Shown here piece by piece: positions 1 through 6,535 of a stretch of DNA of 50,276 bases. Origin of the DNA: CAZJWC01 sp964550125 (lineage in GTDB: Bacteria; Bacillota; Clostridia; Christensenellales; Borkfalkiaceae). The position numbers were made by a program, and so were the translations under genes. How positions within the stretch are numbered: position 1 is the stretch's first letter; each line of letters begins with the position of its first letter. The notes under the pieces are model-generated. The model saw only the letters and a list, made by a program, of their open reading frames with translations. It was not told the origin of the DNA and ran no database searches. The DNA lies in the NCBI GenBank assembly GCA_964550125.1, contig CAZJWC010000009.1, positions 1 through 50,276 of the forward strand. The letters are read 5' to 3'.

Positions 1-64
1 ACGAGATTCGAACCCGCGACATTCACCTTGGCAAGGTGACGCTCTACCACTGAGCCATTCCCGC
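1..64 (-). tRNA. tRNA-Gly (GCC anticodon), 3' end cut by window edge
   Basis: Read on the minus strand, positions 64 to 1 fold as a tRNA: acceptor 5' strand GCGGGAA, D-arm with GGCTCAGTGGTAGAGC, anticodon arm with loop TTGCCAA (anticodon GCC), and a T-arm containing GGTTCGAATC. The T-stem closes at position 1, so the 3' acceptor strand, discriminator base and CCA lie outside the window. It follows tRNA-Val on the same strand after about 20 bases, so the two are probably co-transcribed. Confidence 0.93.
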
Positions 65-84
65 AAAAATCAACCGCACTTAAA

Positions 85-160
85 TGGTGGAAACTGTAGG
101 GTTCGAACCTACGACCCTCTGCTTGTAAGGCAGATGCTCTCCCAACTGAGCTAAGCTTCC
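85..160 (-). tRNA. tRNA-Val (TAC anticodon)
   Basis: The minus strand from 160 to 85 gives a complete 76-base cloverleaf. The acceptor strands GGAAGCT and AGTTTCC pair with one G-T wobble. The D-arm contains TAGCTCAGTTGGGAGAGC. The anticodon loop CTTACAA carries anticodon TAC (valine, codon GTA), and the T-arm contains GGTTCGAACCC. The CCA tail is encoded (85-87 on the plus strand). It is the first gene of a leftward tRNA pair. Confidence 0.95.
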
Positions 161-173
161 GTAATGCTTATAT

Positions 174-202
174 AATATAACAAATAAACTTTTTTTATGC
201 AA
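174..202 (-). promoter_or_regulatory. Promoter for the tRNA-Val/tRNA-Gly transcript
   Basis: On the minus strand a -35 box TTGCAT (197-202) is followed by a 17-base spacer and a -10 box TATATT (174-179). Initiation would fall a few bases before the tRNA-Val 5' end at 160. The rest of 203-384 is very AT-rich, with T runs, and shows no gene. Confidence 0.6.
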
Positions 203-384
203 GCATTTTTTATCGGTTTTTTAAAAATTTTTTTAATTTTTTTTTGTACTCTTTTATTATATAATAATGAATATATCCCCCTTAAATTTGTTTGTAAAAT
301 TATTTTTTACTCTATTATCTATCATATTTAAAAAAATTTATTTTTGTTAATTTTTATAAAATTTAAAAAGTGAGTAAAAATGCG

Positions 385-413
385 TTGACATTATCATTTT
401 ACTATGCTAAAAT
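385..413 (+). promoter_or_regulatory. Promoter of the rpmG-secE-nusG group
   Basis: A perfect -35 box TTGACA (385-390), a 17-base spacer and a -10 box TAAAAT (408-413) lie about 50 bases upstream of rpmG. The reading frame of rpmG stays open through this promoter, so the in-frame start at 370 is not the real one. Confidence 0.85.
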
Positions 414-462
414 CTATTCTGCACCGATTAGTAGGTGTAATTTTTTTGCACGGAGTTTAGAT

Positions 463-612
463 ATGAGAGTTAAAATTAAGCTTGAATGTACTGAATGCAA
501 GCGTACTAACTACGATAGTTTCAAAAACAAGAAAAACGACCCTGAAAGACTTGAGTTAAACAAGTATTGTCCTTTCTGCAAGAAGACAACTGCTCACAAG
601 GAAACAAAATAA
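463..612 (+). CDS. rpmG: 50S ribosomal protein L33
   Basis: A 49-residue protein with the L33 layout: a basic N-terminus MRVKIKLECTECK and two CxxC pairs (CTEC and CPFC) that form the zinc ribbon of the zinc-binding L33 type. It belongs to the large ribosomal subunit near the E site. The start at 463 gives the normal family length and has a CGGAG ribosome site at 451-455. An in-frame start at 370 would lie upstream of the promoter at 385-413 and is rejected. It heads the usual rpmG-secE-nusG group. Identification is firm. Confidence 0.95.
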   Translation: MRVKIKLECTECKRTNYDSFKNKKNDPERLELNKYCPFCKKTTAHKETK

Positions 613-646
613 TTAGGGTAAATGCGTTATATGATACGCACACTCG

Positions 647-667
647 CAGGCAGGAAAAGTCTGTCTG
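647..667 (+). other. Intergenic hairpin between rpmG and secE
   Basis: CAGGCAG (647-653) and CTGTCTG (661-667) form a 7-bp stem with one G-T wobble around a 7-base loop, followed only by TTT. It could be a weak terminator or an mRNA-processing site that sets rpmG and secE levels apart. The U tract is too short to call a terminator. Confidence 0.4.
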
Positions 668-695
668 TTTAAATAATATATAAAGAGGTGTTTAT

Positions 696-923
696 ATGTC
701 TGCGAAAACGGGAGAAAAGAAACCTAACATCTTTGTTAGAATGGGCAGAAAGATAAAAGACGTTTTTTCTGAACTTAAAAAAGTAACTTGGCCTACTTTT
801 GCAAAAGTTGTTCAATCAACAGGCGTAGTACTTGTGGTAGTAGCAATCTTTTTGGTAGTTATTACAGGGATTGACGCACTATTAGGTTGGGGCTTAACTT
901 CGCTTACAGGTTTGGCTGGTTAA
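696..923 (+). CDS. secE: Preprotein translocase subunit SecE
   Basis: A 75-residue single-span membrane protein of the SecYEG protein-conducting channel. Residues 25-34 carry the family signature ELKKVTWPTF, in the amphipathic helix that clamps SecY. This is followed by a transmembrane helix at about residues 41-63 (VVQSTGVVLVVVAIFLVV and on). The short one-helix form is typical of Gram-positive bacteria; E. coli SecE has three helices. It lies between rpmG and nusG, its usual position, with an AGAGGTG ribosome site ahead of the ATG. Confidence 0.95.
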   Translation: MSAKTGEKKPNIFVRMGRKIKDVFSELKKVTWPTFAKVVQSTGVVLVVVAIFLVVITGIDALLGWGLTSLTGLAG

Positions 924-944
924 AAAAATAGGAGATACCGTTAT

Positions 945-1514
945 ATGACTGAAAGAGAAAGTCAAGCAAAATGGTATGTTCTTCACACATACTCTGGTTA
1001 TGAGGCAATGGTGAAAGACAGCCTTGAAAAGCTAATTGAAAATAACAATTTAAAGGAAGATATTTTTGACCTTAAAATCCCTATGGAACAAACCATTGAG
1101 GAGAAAAACGGCAAAAAGAAGGTAGTTGAAAGAAAACTACTCCCTTGTTACGTGTTTATTAAAATGATTTACTCTAATCAAGTATGGTACCTAGTTACGA
1201 ATACTCGTGGTGTTACAGGCTTCGTAGGTCCACAAGGTAGACCTTTACCCCTTAAAGAAGAGGAAATTAGAAAAATGCAACTTGAAACGGTTGCTGTCAA
1301 TGCCGATTTTTATCTTGGCGACTATGTGTCGATTGAGGCTGGTCCTTTAAAGGATTTTTCAGGTACAATCATTGAACTTAATGATTCGACTCAAAAGGCA
1401 AAAGTTAATATAAAAATGTTTGACAGAACGACTGATGTTGAAGTTGATTATGTGCAAATTAAAAAGGTTGTTTCTGGTGAAAATGCTCAAGAAACGCCTA
1501 AAAGTGAAAATTAG
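945..1514 (+). CDS. nusG: Transcription termination/antitermination protein NusG
   Basis: A 189-residue NusG of normal length. The N-terminal NGN domain begins with KWYVLHTYSGYE, the classic opening that binds the RNA polymerase clamp. It continues through LLPCYVFIKM and the TRGVTGFVG motif. The C-terminal KOW domain shows YVSIEAGPLKDFSGTI at about residues 128-143. NusG modulates RNA polymerase pausing and links it to Rho or ribosomes. It sits 21 bases after secE with an AGGAGAT ribosome site. A short GC hairpin (AAGGGC-AAAA-GCCCTT, 1520-1535) separates it from the L11-L1 unit. Confidence 0.97.
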   Translation: MTERESQAKWYVLHTYSGYEAMVKDSLEKLIENNNLKEDIFDLKIPMEQTIEEKNGKKKVVERKLLPCYVFIKMIYSNQVWYLVTNTRGVTGFVGPQGRPLPLKEEEIRKMQLETVAVNADFYLGDYVSIEAGPLKDFSGTIIELNDSTQKAKVNIKMFDRTTDVEVDYVQIKKVVSGENAQETPKSEN

Positions 1515-1543
1515 TTTATAAGGGCAAAAGCCCTTTCAATAAA

Positions 1544-1593
1544 GTGGGAGAAGCATCAAATTTTATTTTGACAGATGTTTTCGTTTGTACCAC
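1544..1593 (+). promoter_or_regulatory. Putative L1-binding mRNA operator upstream of rplK
   Basis: GTGGGAG at 1544-1550 and GTACCAC at 1587-1593 flank a hairpin with stem AAGCATC (1551-1557) and GATGTTT (1574-1580). The arrangement copies the L1 stalk of 23S rRNA, where GGUGGGAG and AUACCACC flank a stem. In many bacteria L1 represses its own operon by binding such a mimic ahead of rplK. Its position between nusG and the rplK ribosome site fits this role. Confidence 0.6.
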
Positions 1594-1613
1594 ATAGATG
1601 GAGGAAGAAAAAA

Positions 1614-2039
1614 ATGGCTAAAAAGATTACTGCTGTTGTAAAACTTCAATTGCCCGCAGGCAAGGCGACTCCTGGTCCCCCTGTAGGTTCAACATTAGGT
1701 CCCCACGGTATCAATATACCTGGATTTACAAAAGAATTTAACGCAAAGACTGCTGACCAAGCGGGTTTAATTATTCCCGTTGTTATCACAATCTACCAAG
1801 ACCGTTCATTTGATTTTGTATTAAAGACACCCCCTGCTCCCGTTCTTATTAAGAAGGCTGCAAAAATCGAAAGCGGAAGCGCAAAACCTAACAAAGATAA
1901 GGTTGCAAAACTTACTAAGGCACAAGTTGAAGAAATTGCTAAACTTAAAATGCCCGACTTAAACGCAACTTCTTTGGAATCTGCTATGAGTATGATTAAA
2001 GGTACTGCTCGTAGTATGGGCGTAACTGTAGAAGACTAA
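1614..2039 (+). CDS. rplK: 50S ribosomal protein L11
   Basis: A 141-residue L11. It opens with the expected MAKKITAVVKLQLPAGKATP, continues with PVGSTLGPHGINI, and ends with the C-terminal rRNA-binding part MIKGTARSMGVTVED. L11 forms the GTPase-associated centre at the base of the L7/L12 stalk. The start at 1614 has a GAGGAAG ribosome site and the normal family length. The frame extends 13 codons further upstream but those residues have no L11 counterpart and overlap the putative L1 operator. rplA follows after 56 bases. Confidence 0.97.
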   Translation: MAKKITAVVKLQLPAGKATPGPPVGSTLGPHGINIPGFTKEFNAKTADQAGLIIPVVITIYQDRSFDFVLKTPPAPVLIKKAAKIESGSAKPNKDKVAKLTKAQVEEIAKLKMPDLNATSLESAMSMIKGTARSMGVTVED

Positions 2040-2050
2040 TTAAAGGAGAA

Positions 2051-2082
2051 AGTGGGAGAGATTACATCTCGATGGTACCACT
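2051..2082 (+). promoter_or_regulatory. Second putative L1-binding operator, abutting the rplA ribosome site
   Basis: AGTGGGAG (2051-2058) and GGTACCACT (2074-2082) enclose a short hairpin (GAGA, loop, TCTC) followed by GATG. AGTGG pairs with CCACT. This is a compact copy of the L1 site of 23S rRNA. The Shine-Dalgarno AGGAGG of rplA begins at 2083, directly after the element, so L1 binding could block translation of its own gene. Confidence 0.65.
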
Positions 2083-2095
2083 AGGAGGTTATTAA

Positions 2096-2785
2096 ATGAA
2101 AAACGGAAAGAAATATGTTGATAGCGTAAAAGCATATGATAAATCAAAAACATACGATTTAGGTGAAGCAGTTAAAATCGCTTTAGATACTGCAAAGGCT
2201 AAATTTGATGAAACTATGGAACTTCACGTAAGACTAGGTGTTGACCCTAGACAAGCTGACCAACAAGTTCGTGGTGTATTAGTATTGCCCAACGGTACTG
2301 GTAAAACTAAAAAAGTTTTAGTTATCGCAAAGGGTGAAAAGGCTGATATTGCTGAAAAGGCTGGTGCTGATTTCGTAGGTGCTGAAGAAATGGTTCAAAA
2401 GATTCAAACTGAAAACTGGTTTGATTATGATGTAATTATTACAACTCCTGATATGATGGGTGTTATCGGTCGTATCGGTAGATTGTTAGGTCCTAAAGGT
2501 TTAATGCCCAACCCCAAGTCAGGTACAGTTACCATGGACGTTGCTAAAGCAGTTGCAGACGTTAAGGCTGGTAAAGTTGAATACAGACTTGACAAGACTG
2601 CTATTATTCACTGTCCTGTAGGTAAAAAGAGTTTCGGTGAAGAAAAGTTAACTGAAAATATCACTGCTTTACTTGACGCAATCGTAAAGGCAAAACCTGC
2701 TGCTGCTAAAGGACAATACATTAAGAGTATCGCTTTGGCTTCAACAATGGGCCCTGGTGTTAAGATTAATACAGCAAAGGTTTAA
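2096..2785 (+). CDS. rplA: 50S ribosomal protein L1
   Basis: A 229-residue L1 of normal length. It shows the N-terminal DETMELHVRLGVDPRQADQQ region, the central TPDMMG and GRLLGPKGLMPNPKSGTV signature at about residues 122-145, and the C-terminal STMGPGVKI. L1 binds the mobile stalk of 23S rRNA near the E site and is commonly the translational repressor of rplKA. Two copies of its rRNA-like target occur just upstream (1544-1593 and 2051-2082). The AGGAGG ribosome site is 8 bases before the ATG. Confidence 0.98.
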   Translation: MKNGKKYVDSVKAYDKSKTYDLGEAVKIALDTAKAKFDETMELHVRLGVDPRQADQQVRGVLVLPNGTGKTKKVLVIAKGEKADIAEKAGADFVGAEEMVQKIQTENWFDYDVIITTPDMMGVIGRIGRLLGPKGLMPNPKSGTVTMDVAKAVADVKAGKVEYRLDKTAIIHCPVGKKSFGEEKLTENITALLDAIVKAKPAAAKGQYIKSIALASTMGPGVKINTAKV

Positions 2786-2810
2786 TTTTATGAAAAGTAG
2801 TCAAAATCAT

Positions 2811-2839
2811 TTGACTACAGTTTCTAAAAGAATTATAAT
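2811..2839 (+). promoter_or_regulatory. Promoter of rplJL, overlapping a hairpin
   Basis: A -35 box TTGACT (2811-2816), a 17-base spacer and a perfect -10 box TATAAT (2834-2839) precede the L10 leader. The -35 box is the right arm of a perfect 9-bp stem, GTAGTCAAA (2797-2805) with TTTGACTAC (2810-2818), which lies just after rplA. The hairpin may end or process the rplKA message while the same bases start the rplJL message. Confidence 0.75.
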
Positions 2840-2845
2840 AAAAAT

Positions 2846-2991
2846 GTAAAAAATATCATCCCGTAGACAATAGGAACTTTGGTTTAATTTGCTTTGCAAT
2901 CCTATTTAGGTATGTAATTAGTTTATATGAATTTATAAGCTCTCGTACCACACGGTGTGAGAGCTTTTTAAATGTAAACAGGAGGTAAACA
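2846..2991 (+). promoter_or_regulatory. L10 leader (autoregulatory rplJ 5' region)
   Basis: The 5' region of rplJ holds the elements of the L10 leader family: CCGTAGACAATAGGA, then AATCCTATTTAGGTATGTAA, then a terminator hairpin directly before the gene. In this family the L10(L12)4 complex binds the kink-turn leader and lowers expression of rplJL. I recognised it by position and by segment order. I did not test the fold against the covariance model. Confidence 0.7.
2937..2969 (+). terminator. Attenuator terminator in the L10 leader
   Basis: AAGCTCTC (2937-2944) and GAGAGCTT (2959-2966) form an 8-bp stem ending in TTTTT (2965-2969), 23 bases before the rplJ start. Its position makes it a regulated leader terminator rather than the end of the rplA message. 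Confidence 0.8.
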
Positions 2992-3483
2992 ATGTCAGCG
3001 AATTTAGAACTTAAAAAACAAGTTGTTGATGAAATCGTTGAAAAAATCAAAAATAGCCAATCAGTTATTTTGGTTGATTATAAAGGTTTAACAGTTGAAG
3101 AAGCGACTATTCTTCGTAATAAATGTAGAGAAGCTAATGTTGAATATAAAGTTTATAAAAACACATTAGTTAGAAAGGCTTTCAATACTTTAAATGTTGA
3201 TTTATTTGATAACGATTTAAACGGTCCTACAGCTACAATTTTTGGTGCTGACAATATCGCTGCTGCTAAAATTATGGTTAAGGCTTCTAAAGATTTAGAG
3301 GGCAAAATCATTGTAAAGAGTGGTTATATTGACGGTGCATATAATGATGCTGAAGCAATCAAGGTTGTCGCATCTCTACCTTCAAAGGAAGAACTAATTG
3401 CAAGAATGCTTGGTTCACTACAATCACCTTTGAAGAAGGTTATGATTTGTTTAAAGCAAATTGGCGAAAAGCAAGGCGCTTAA
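2992..3483 (+). CDS. rplJ: 50S ribosomal protein L10
   Basis: A 163-residue L10. The N-terminal rRNA-binding part is clear (QVVDEIVEKIKNSQSVILVD and YKGLTVEEATILRNKCREAN, then YKVYKNTLVRKA). The C-terminal helix that recruits L7/L12 dimers is LQSPLKKVMICLKQIGEKQGA. L10 anchors the stalk that recruits translation factors. A GGAGG site is 6-7 bases before the ATG. The gene is controlled by the promoter and leader just upstream and is followed by its partner rplL. Confidence 0.97.
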   Translation: MSANLELKKQVVDEIVEKIKNSQSVILVDYKGLTVEEATILRNKCREANVEYKVYKNTLVRKAFNTLNVDLFDNDLNGPTATIFGADNIAAAKIMVKASKDLEGKIIVKSGYIDGAYNDAEAIKVVASLPSKEELIARMLGSLQSPLKKVMICLKQIGEKQGA

Positions 3484-3558
3484 TAGCGTAAAAGTTTAAT
3501 CTTTTAGTAAAAAGATATTAAAAAAGTTTATTCTAAAAATTTTCGGAGGAAATCTATA

Positions 3559-3924
3559 ATGGATATTAAGAATTTTATTGAAGAAGTTAAGAAAATGACT
3601 GTTGTTGAACTTAATGAATTAGTAAAGGCAATGGAAGAAGAATTTGGCGTAAGCGCAACTGTTGCTGTTGCTGCTGGTGCTGCTGCTGGCGCTCCCGCTG
3701 CTGCTGCAGAAGAAAAGACTGAATTTACAATCAAATTAAAGGCAATCGGCGACAAGAAGATTGATGTTATCAAGGCTGTTAGAGCAATCACTGGTTTAGG
3801 TCTTGCTGAAGCTAAGGCTGCTGTTGAAGCTTGTGGCGTAATCAAAGAAGGCGTTAATAAAGAAGATGCTGAAAAGTTCGTTGCAGACTTAAAGGCTGCT
3901 GGTGCAGACGCTGTTGCTGAATAA
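3559..3924 (+). CDS. rplL: 50S ribosomal protein L7/L12
   Basis: A 121-residue L7/L12. It has an N-terminal dimerisation helix (FIEEVKKMTVVELNELVKAM), a flexible Ala/Gly hinge at about residues 35-52, and the globular factor-binding domain with KKIDVIKAVRAITGLGLAEA and the closing AEKFVADLKAAGADAVA. It recruits EF-Tu, EF-G and IF2. GGAGG lies about 9 bases before the ATG. A strong terminator follows. In most Firmicutes rpoB and rpoC come next, but here an unrelated lipoprotein does. Confidence 0.98.
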   Translation: MDIKNFIEEVKKMTVVELNELVKAMEEEFGVSATVAVAAGAAAGAPAAAAEEKTEFTIKLKAIGDKKIDVIKAVRAITGLGLAEAKAAVEACGVIKEGVNKEDAEKFVADLKAAGADAVAE

Positions 3925-3953
3925 TAAGCGTTTATAATTTAAAAAGCATAATT

Positions 3954-3986
3954 AAAGGATTAAAACATAAGTTTTAATCCTTTTTT
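3954..3986 (+). terminator. Terminator of rplJL
   Basis: AAAGGATTAAAAC (3954-3966) and GTTTTAATCCTTT (3971-3983) form a perfect 13-bp stem with loop ATAA and a T tract to 3986. Confidence 0.92.
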
Positions 3987-4026
3987 GTTTATCTTTCAAA
4001 ATAATTACTCATAATAAAGAAATTAC

Positions 4027-4055
4027 TTGACTAAACCTAAAAATAAAAGTAAAAT
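4027..4055 (+). promoter_or_regulatory. Promoter of the cyclophilin-like lipoprotein gene
   Basis: TTGACT (4027-4032), a 17-base spacer and TAAAAT (4050-4055) lie 33 bases ahead of the start at 4089. Confidence 0.75.
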
Positions 4056-4088
4056 AAAAAATATAATATATATGAAATAGGAGTTATT

Positions 4089-4937
4089 ATGGTTCAACAA
4101 AAAAAGAGAAGTCATAAAAGAATAATGACTGTACTAGTTGCTCTATGTATGGTGTTTGTATCAATCTTTGCTTTTACAGGCTGTGAGTCTAAACATCCCA
4201 AGGCGAGTGTAACGATTAGTTTTGAAGGTTCAAGTGGGGTTAAGACTTATACTTTAAAATATAAACTTTACAGAAATATTTATTCAAAAACTGTAAGAAG
4301 ATTTATCGAACTTGCTGATGATAATTATTATGATGGTATGGTTATCCACGACTATGACTCAACAAAGATGGTTACGGGTGCATATTATTATGAAGACAAG
4401 GATTCAGCTTATGACGAGTTGGTTGAAAAAGCACTTCCTGATGGATTAACTAAAAGTGTTTATAATGGGGAGACTGAACTAAATACTCTATATGGCGAAT
4501 TTGAGGCTAATGGTTTCCGTATCAAAAATAGTGGTGTTGACTGGGATTATGGTAACCTATTCTTCAACTATGATGAAGTGTCTTATGCAGGTCAAGTCTT
4601 AGTTGATGTAAAGGATAGCAACAATAAATTACAAAAGAGAGATTACAAGTTTAATGCTGCAACTTCTCAATTTGGTATCAATCTAAATACAGGAACTAGC
4701 AGTGCTGATAAATGTTGTTTTGGTGAACTTGAAAATGAAGATGTACTTGAAGATTTAATCGCATATATCGATTTATACAAAGAAGATATGAAAGAGGAAG
4801 ATTCATCTTATACGTTTACTGAAAATGTGGATAAAACTGTTTATTCAAATGATGTTTTTGCAGATGAAATTGATGTAACTTATGCAGTTCCCGTTCAAAG
4901 AATTATCATTAAATCAGTAGAAATAACTAAACACTAA
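4089..4937 (+). CDS. Lipoprotein with a divergent cyclophilin-type peptidyl-prolyl isomerase domain
   Basis: A 282-residue protein. Residues 8-31 are a basic then hydrophobic signal with a lipobox-like end FTGC (Cys32), so the mature protein should be lipidated and held outside the membrane. Residues 60-100 (KTVRRFIELADDNYYDGMVIHDY) match the start of the cyclophilin fold, where family members read NFVELVKSGYYDGTIFHRV. The catalytic Arg of FHRV is replaced (IHDY), and the QGGD segment is not recognisable. Binding without isomerase activity is therefore possible. The gene is monocistronic, with its own promoter and terminator, where rpoB would be expected. The lipoprotein call is firm; the enzyme family is a moderate inference. 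Confidence 0.7.
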   Translation: MVQQKKRSHKRIMTVLVALCMVFVSIFAFTGCESKHPKASVTISFEGSSGVKTYTLKYKLYRNIYSKTVRRFIELADDNYYDGMVIHDYDSTKMVTGAYYYEDKDSAYDELVEKALPDGLTKSVYNGETELNTLYGEFEANGFRIKNSGVDWDYGNLFFNYDEVSYAGQVLVDVKDSNNKLQKRDYKFNAATSQFGINLNTGTSSADKCCFGELENEDVLEDLIAYIDLYKEDMKEEDSSYTFTENVDKTVYSNDVFADEIDVTYAVPVQRIIIKSVEITKH

Positions 4938-4942
4938 TTATA

Positions 4943-4969
4943 AAAGGTTCAACTTTTTGTTGAACCTTT
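4943..4969 (+). terminator. Terminator after the lipoprotein gene
   Basis: AAAGGTTCAAC (4943-4953), loop TTTTT, and GTTGAACCTTT (4959-4969) form a perfect 11-bp stem. A T-rich stretch follows. Confidence 0.88.
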
Positions 4970-4985
4970 AATTTTTAGTTATAAT
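4957..4985 (+). promoter_or_regulatory. Possible promoter for the 5044 gene
   Basis: TTGTTG (4957-4962), a 17-base spacer and TATAAT (4980-4985). The -35 box is weak (3 of 6) and lies inside the right arm of the preceding terminator, as with the rplJ and rpsB promoters. Confidence 0.45.
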
Positions 4986-5043
4986 ATGTATAAAGAAATA
5001 AGATATTGTCAATAAACTTTCTATAAATAATATGGAGGCGTAT

Positions 5044-5718
5044 ATGAGTAGTGAAAAGTTAAATTCAAAGGTGAACGGATATACCGAACAAGAAGCCATA
5101 AAACTTATTGAGTTTATTGAAAATGGGAAAAAGGAAGGTAAAACTTTATCATCATTGTTTTTAGAGTATGGTGAGTTAAATGGTCGAGCAAAAGGTAGTG
5201 TGAGAAATTACTACTATCAGTTTTTAAAAAGTGTAGAAATTGACGAACGAGTGAAAAATATTATGTCAAATAAAAATTTAACGGCAAATAAAATTGTATC
5301 TTTTACAGATGAGGAGATAAATAAGATGCTAGAGGAGATTTTGCTTGAAAAGAGCAAAGGTGTTTCTATAAGAAAAGCAATACAAAATGTAGCAGACGGT
5401 GATGATAAAAAGATTTTAAGATACCAAAATAAATTTAGAAATATAAATAAAAATAGCCCTGAACTTATAGAAAAGGTTATAGAAAAACTTGGACTTAATA
5501 TTAAAATAGATAGAAACAAGAAGGATAACGGACTGGAAAGTAGGTTGCAAAAGGAAATTGATAACTTATATGAGAGATTAGCAAGTTCAATTAGAGCAGA
5601 AAACGAAAACTTACGCAAAACGATTGAGGAGTTAAGAGAGGAAAATGAGCGATTGCGTGAAAGTGATGAAATACTACGTGGCAGAATAAAACTGACTAAT
5701 AAAAACAATATATGTTAA
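5044..5718 (+). CDS. Putative DNA-binding protein: two helical HTH/Myb-like domains plus coiled coil
   Basis: 224 residues from the ATG at 5044, which has GGAGG at 5034-5038. An ATG at 5032 contains that ribosome site and is rejected. The first domain (to about residue 70) reads GYTEQEAIKLIEFI, then GRAKGSVRNYYYQFLKSVE. The second (about 85-150) reads FTDEEINKMLEEILLEKSKG, then SIRKAIQNVADGDDKKILRY. Both resemble the tandem Myb/SANT-like regulators of sporulating Firmicutes. Residues 165-220 form a coiled coil of Glu/Leu/Arg heptads, suggesting oligomerisation. There are no membrane segments. The DNA-binding role is inferred from the pattern and I cannot name the target genes. Confidence 0.55.
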   Translation: MSSEKLNSKVNGYTEQEAIKLIEFIENGKKEGKTLSSLFLEYGELNGRAKGSVRNYYYQFLKSVEIDERVKNIMSNKNLTANKIVSFTDEEINKMLEEILLEKSKGVSIRKAIQNVADGDDKKILRYQNKFRNINKNSPELIEKVIEKLGLNIKIDRNKKDNGLESRLQKEIDNLYERLASSIRAENENLRKTIEELREENERLRESDEILRGRIKLTNKNNIC

Positions 5719-5752
5719 AATGAATTAAATCATAAGAACAGAACATACTATT

Positions 5753-5768
5753 AATGGCAAAAGCCATT
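5753..5768 (+). other. Hairpin abutting the ribosome site of the YtxH-like gene
   Basis: AATGGC (5753-5758), loop AAAA and GCCATT (5763-5768) form a perfect 6-bp stem. GGAGG begins at 5769, immediately after it, so the fold could tune initiation at 5780. There is no terminator T tract of its own before the ribosome site. Confidence 0.5.
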
Positions 5769-5779
5769 GGAGGTTTTTT

Positions 5780-5968
5780 ATGGACAAATCTTTTTGCTTT
5801 GGCTTGTTAATAGGCGCAGTAGCAGGTGCTTGTTTTGTTGCAAATAGCAATAAAGCGAGAACCATTTGCAAAAAAGGACAAGAAGAATTTAAGGAAAAAC
5901 TTGATGAATTGATGGAAGAAAAATTAAAGTCATATCAATCAAATCAAGGTTTATCACAACAAAATTAA
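5780..5968 (+). CDS. YtxH-like small membrane-anchored protein
   Basis: A 62-residue protein with a glycine/alanine-rich N-terminal membrane segment (CFGLLIGAVAGACFVANSNK, residues 6-25). A basic then acidic amphipathic helix follows (EEFKEKLDELMEEKLKSYQS). This is the layout of YtxH/gas-vesicle-like proteins in Firmicutes: one short helix in the membrane and a charged cytoplasmic tail. Their function is poorly known. The gene lies alone between a hairpin at its ribosome site and a strong terminator, just upstream of ruvX. The family call rests on layout, not on catalytic residues. Confidence 0.6.
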   Translation: MDKSFCFGLLIGAVAGACFVANSNKARTICKKGQEEFKEKLDELMEEKLKSYQSNQGLSQQN

Positions 5969-5972
5969 AAGA

Positions 5973-5998
5973 AAAAACTACGCATAAGCGTAGTTTTT
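5973..5998 (+). terminator. Terminator after the YtxH-like gene
   Basis: AAAAACTACGC (5973-5983), loop ATAA and GCGTAGTTTTT (5988-5998) form a perfect stem whose right arm ends in the T tract. Confidence 0.9.
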
Positions 5999-6032
5999 CT
6001 TGTTATTCAAGGAATAATTGTCAAATTTTTTA

Positions 6033-6061
6033 TAGACTATAAGAGAATATTGTGTTATAAT
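6033..6061 (+). promoter_or_regulatory. Promoter of ruvX-DUF1292
   Basis: TAGACT (6033-6038, 4 of 6), a 17-base spacer and a perfect TATAAT (6056-6061), 36 bases before the ruvX start. Confidence 0.55.
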
Positions 6062-6096
6062 AATATTGTAATTTAAAAAGGTAGAGAGGTTTTTGT

Positions 6097-6534
6097 TTGA
6101 AAAGAATAATTGCTTTTGATATTGGCGATAAAACGGTAGGCATTGCTATAAGCGACCCTAACAATACCTTTGCGCTTCCTTGTGAGACTTTATTTAGAAA
6201 GAGGTTTTTTCAAGATATAGAGTACTTAGCGAAGTTTGCAAAAGATAGGGACGTAGGAACAATAGTTTGTGGTTTACCTTTAAATTTTGACGGAAGTGAA
6301 AGCATACAAACTGCAAAGACAAAAAGTTTTGTTGAGGAGTTGAAAAAACATACTGACATTGACATAGTTTTTGAAGACGAGCGTTTTACTTCAATCCAAG
6401 CAGAAGACGATTTAATTTTTGGTGGAGTTAGGAGAGAAAACAGAAAAAAAACTATTGACTCAATCGCAGCCTCTTATATTTTGGAAGGTTACCTAAATAA
6501 ATTAAAAAATAAAAAGGATTTTTTGGAGGTATAA
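6097..6534 (+). CDS. ruvX: Putative pre-16S rRNA nuclease / Holliday junction resolvase, YqgF family
   Basis: A 145-residue RNase H-fold protein. It opens with IIAFDIGDKTVGIAISD (catalytic Asp8), then has IVCGLPLNFDGSE, then VFEDERFTS with the conserved Glu/Arg, and ends with DSIAASYILEGYL carrying the third acidic residue. The family was named for Holliday junction resolution and has since been tied to 16S rRNA 5' maturation. The start codon is TTG at 6097 with AGAGAGG at 6083-6089. It is translationally tight with the DUF1292 gene, which starts 2 bases after its stop; ruvX-DUF1292 is a common Firmicutes pairing. Confidence 0.93.
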   Translation: MKRIIAFDIGDKTVGIAISDPNNTFALPCETLFRKRFFQDIEYLAKFAKDRDVGTIVCGLPLNFDGSESIQTAKTKSFVEELKKHTDIDIVFEDERFTSIQAEDDLIFGGVRRENRKKTIDSIAASYILEGYLNKLKNKKDFLEV

Positions 6535-6535
6535 A

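Noticed and set aside
370..462. Longer N-terminus for the L33 gene
   Set aside because: The extension begins upstream of the promoter at 385-413 and would add 31 residues absent from L33.
2856..3050. Minus-strand frame across the L10 leader
   Set aside because: It overlaps the rplJ start and its leader, has no ribosome site, and matches no family I know.
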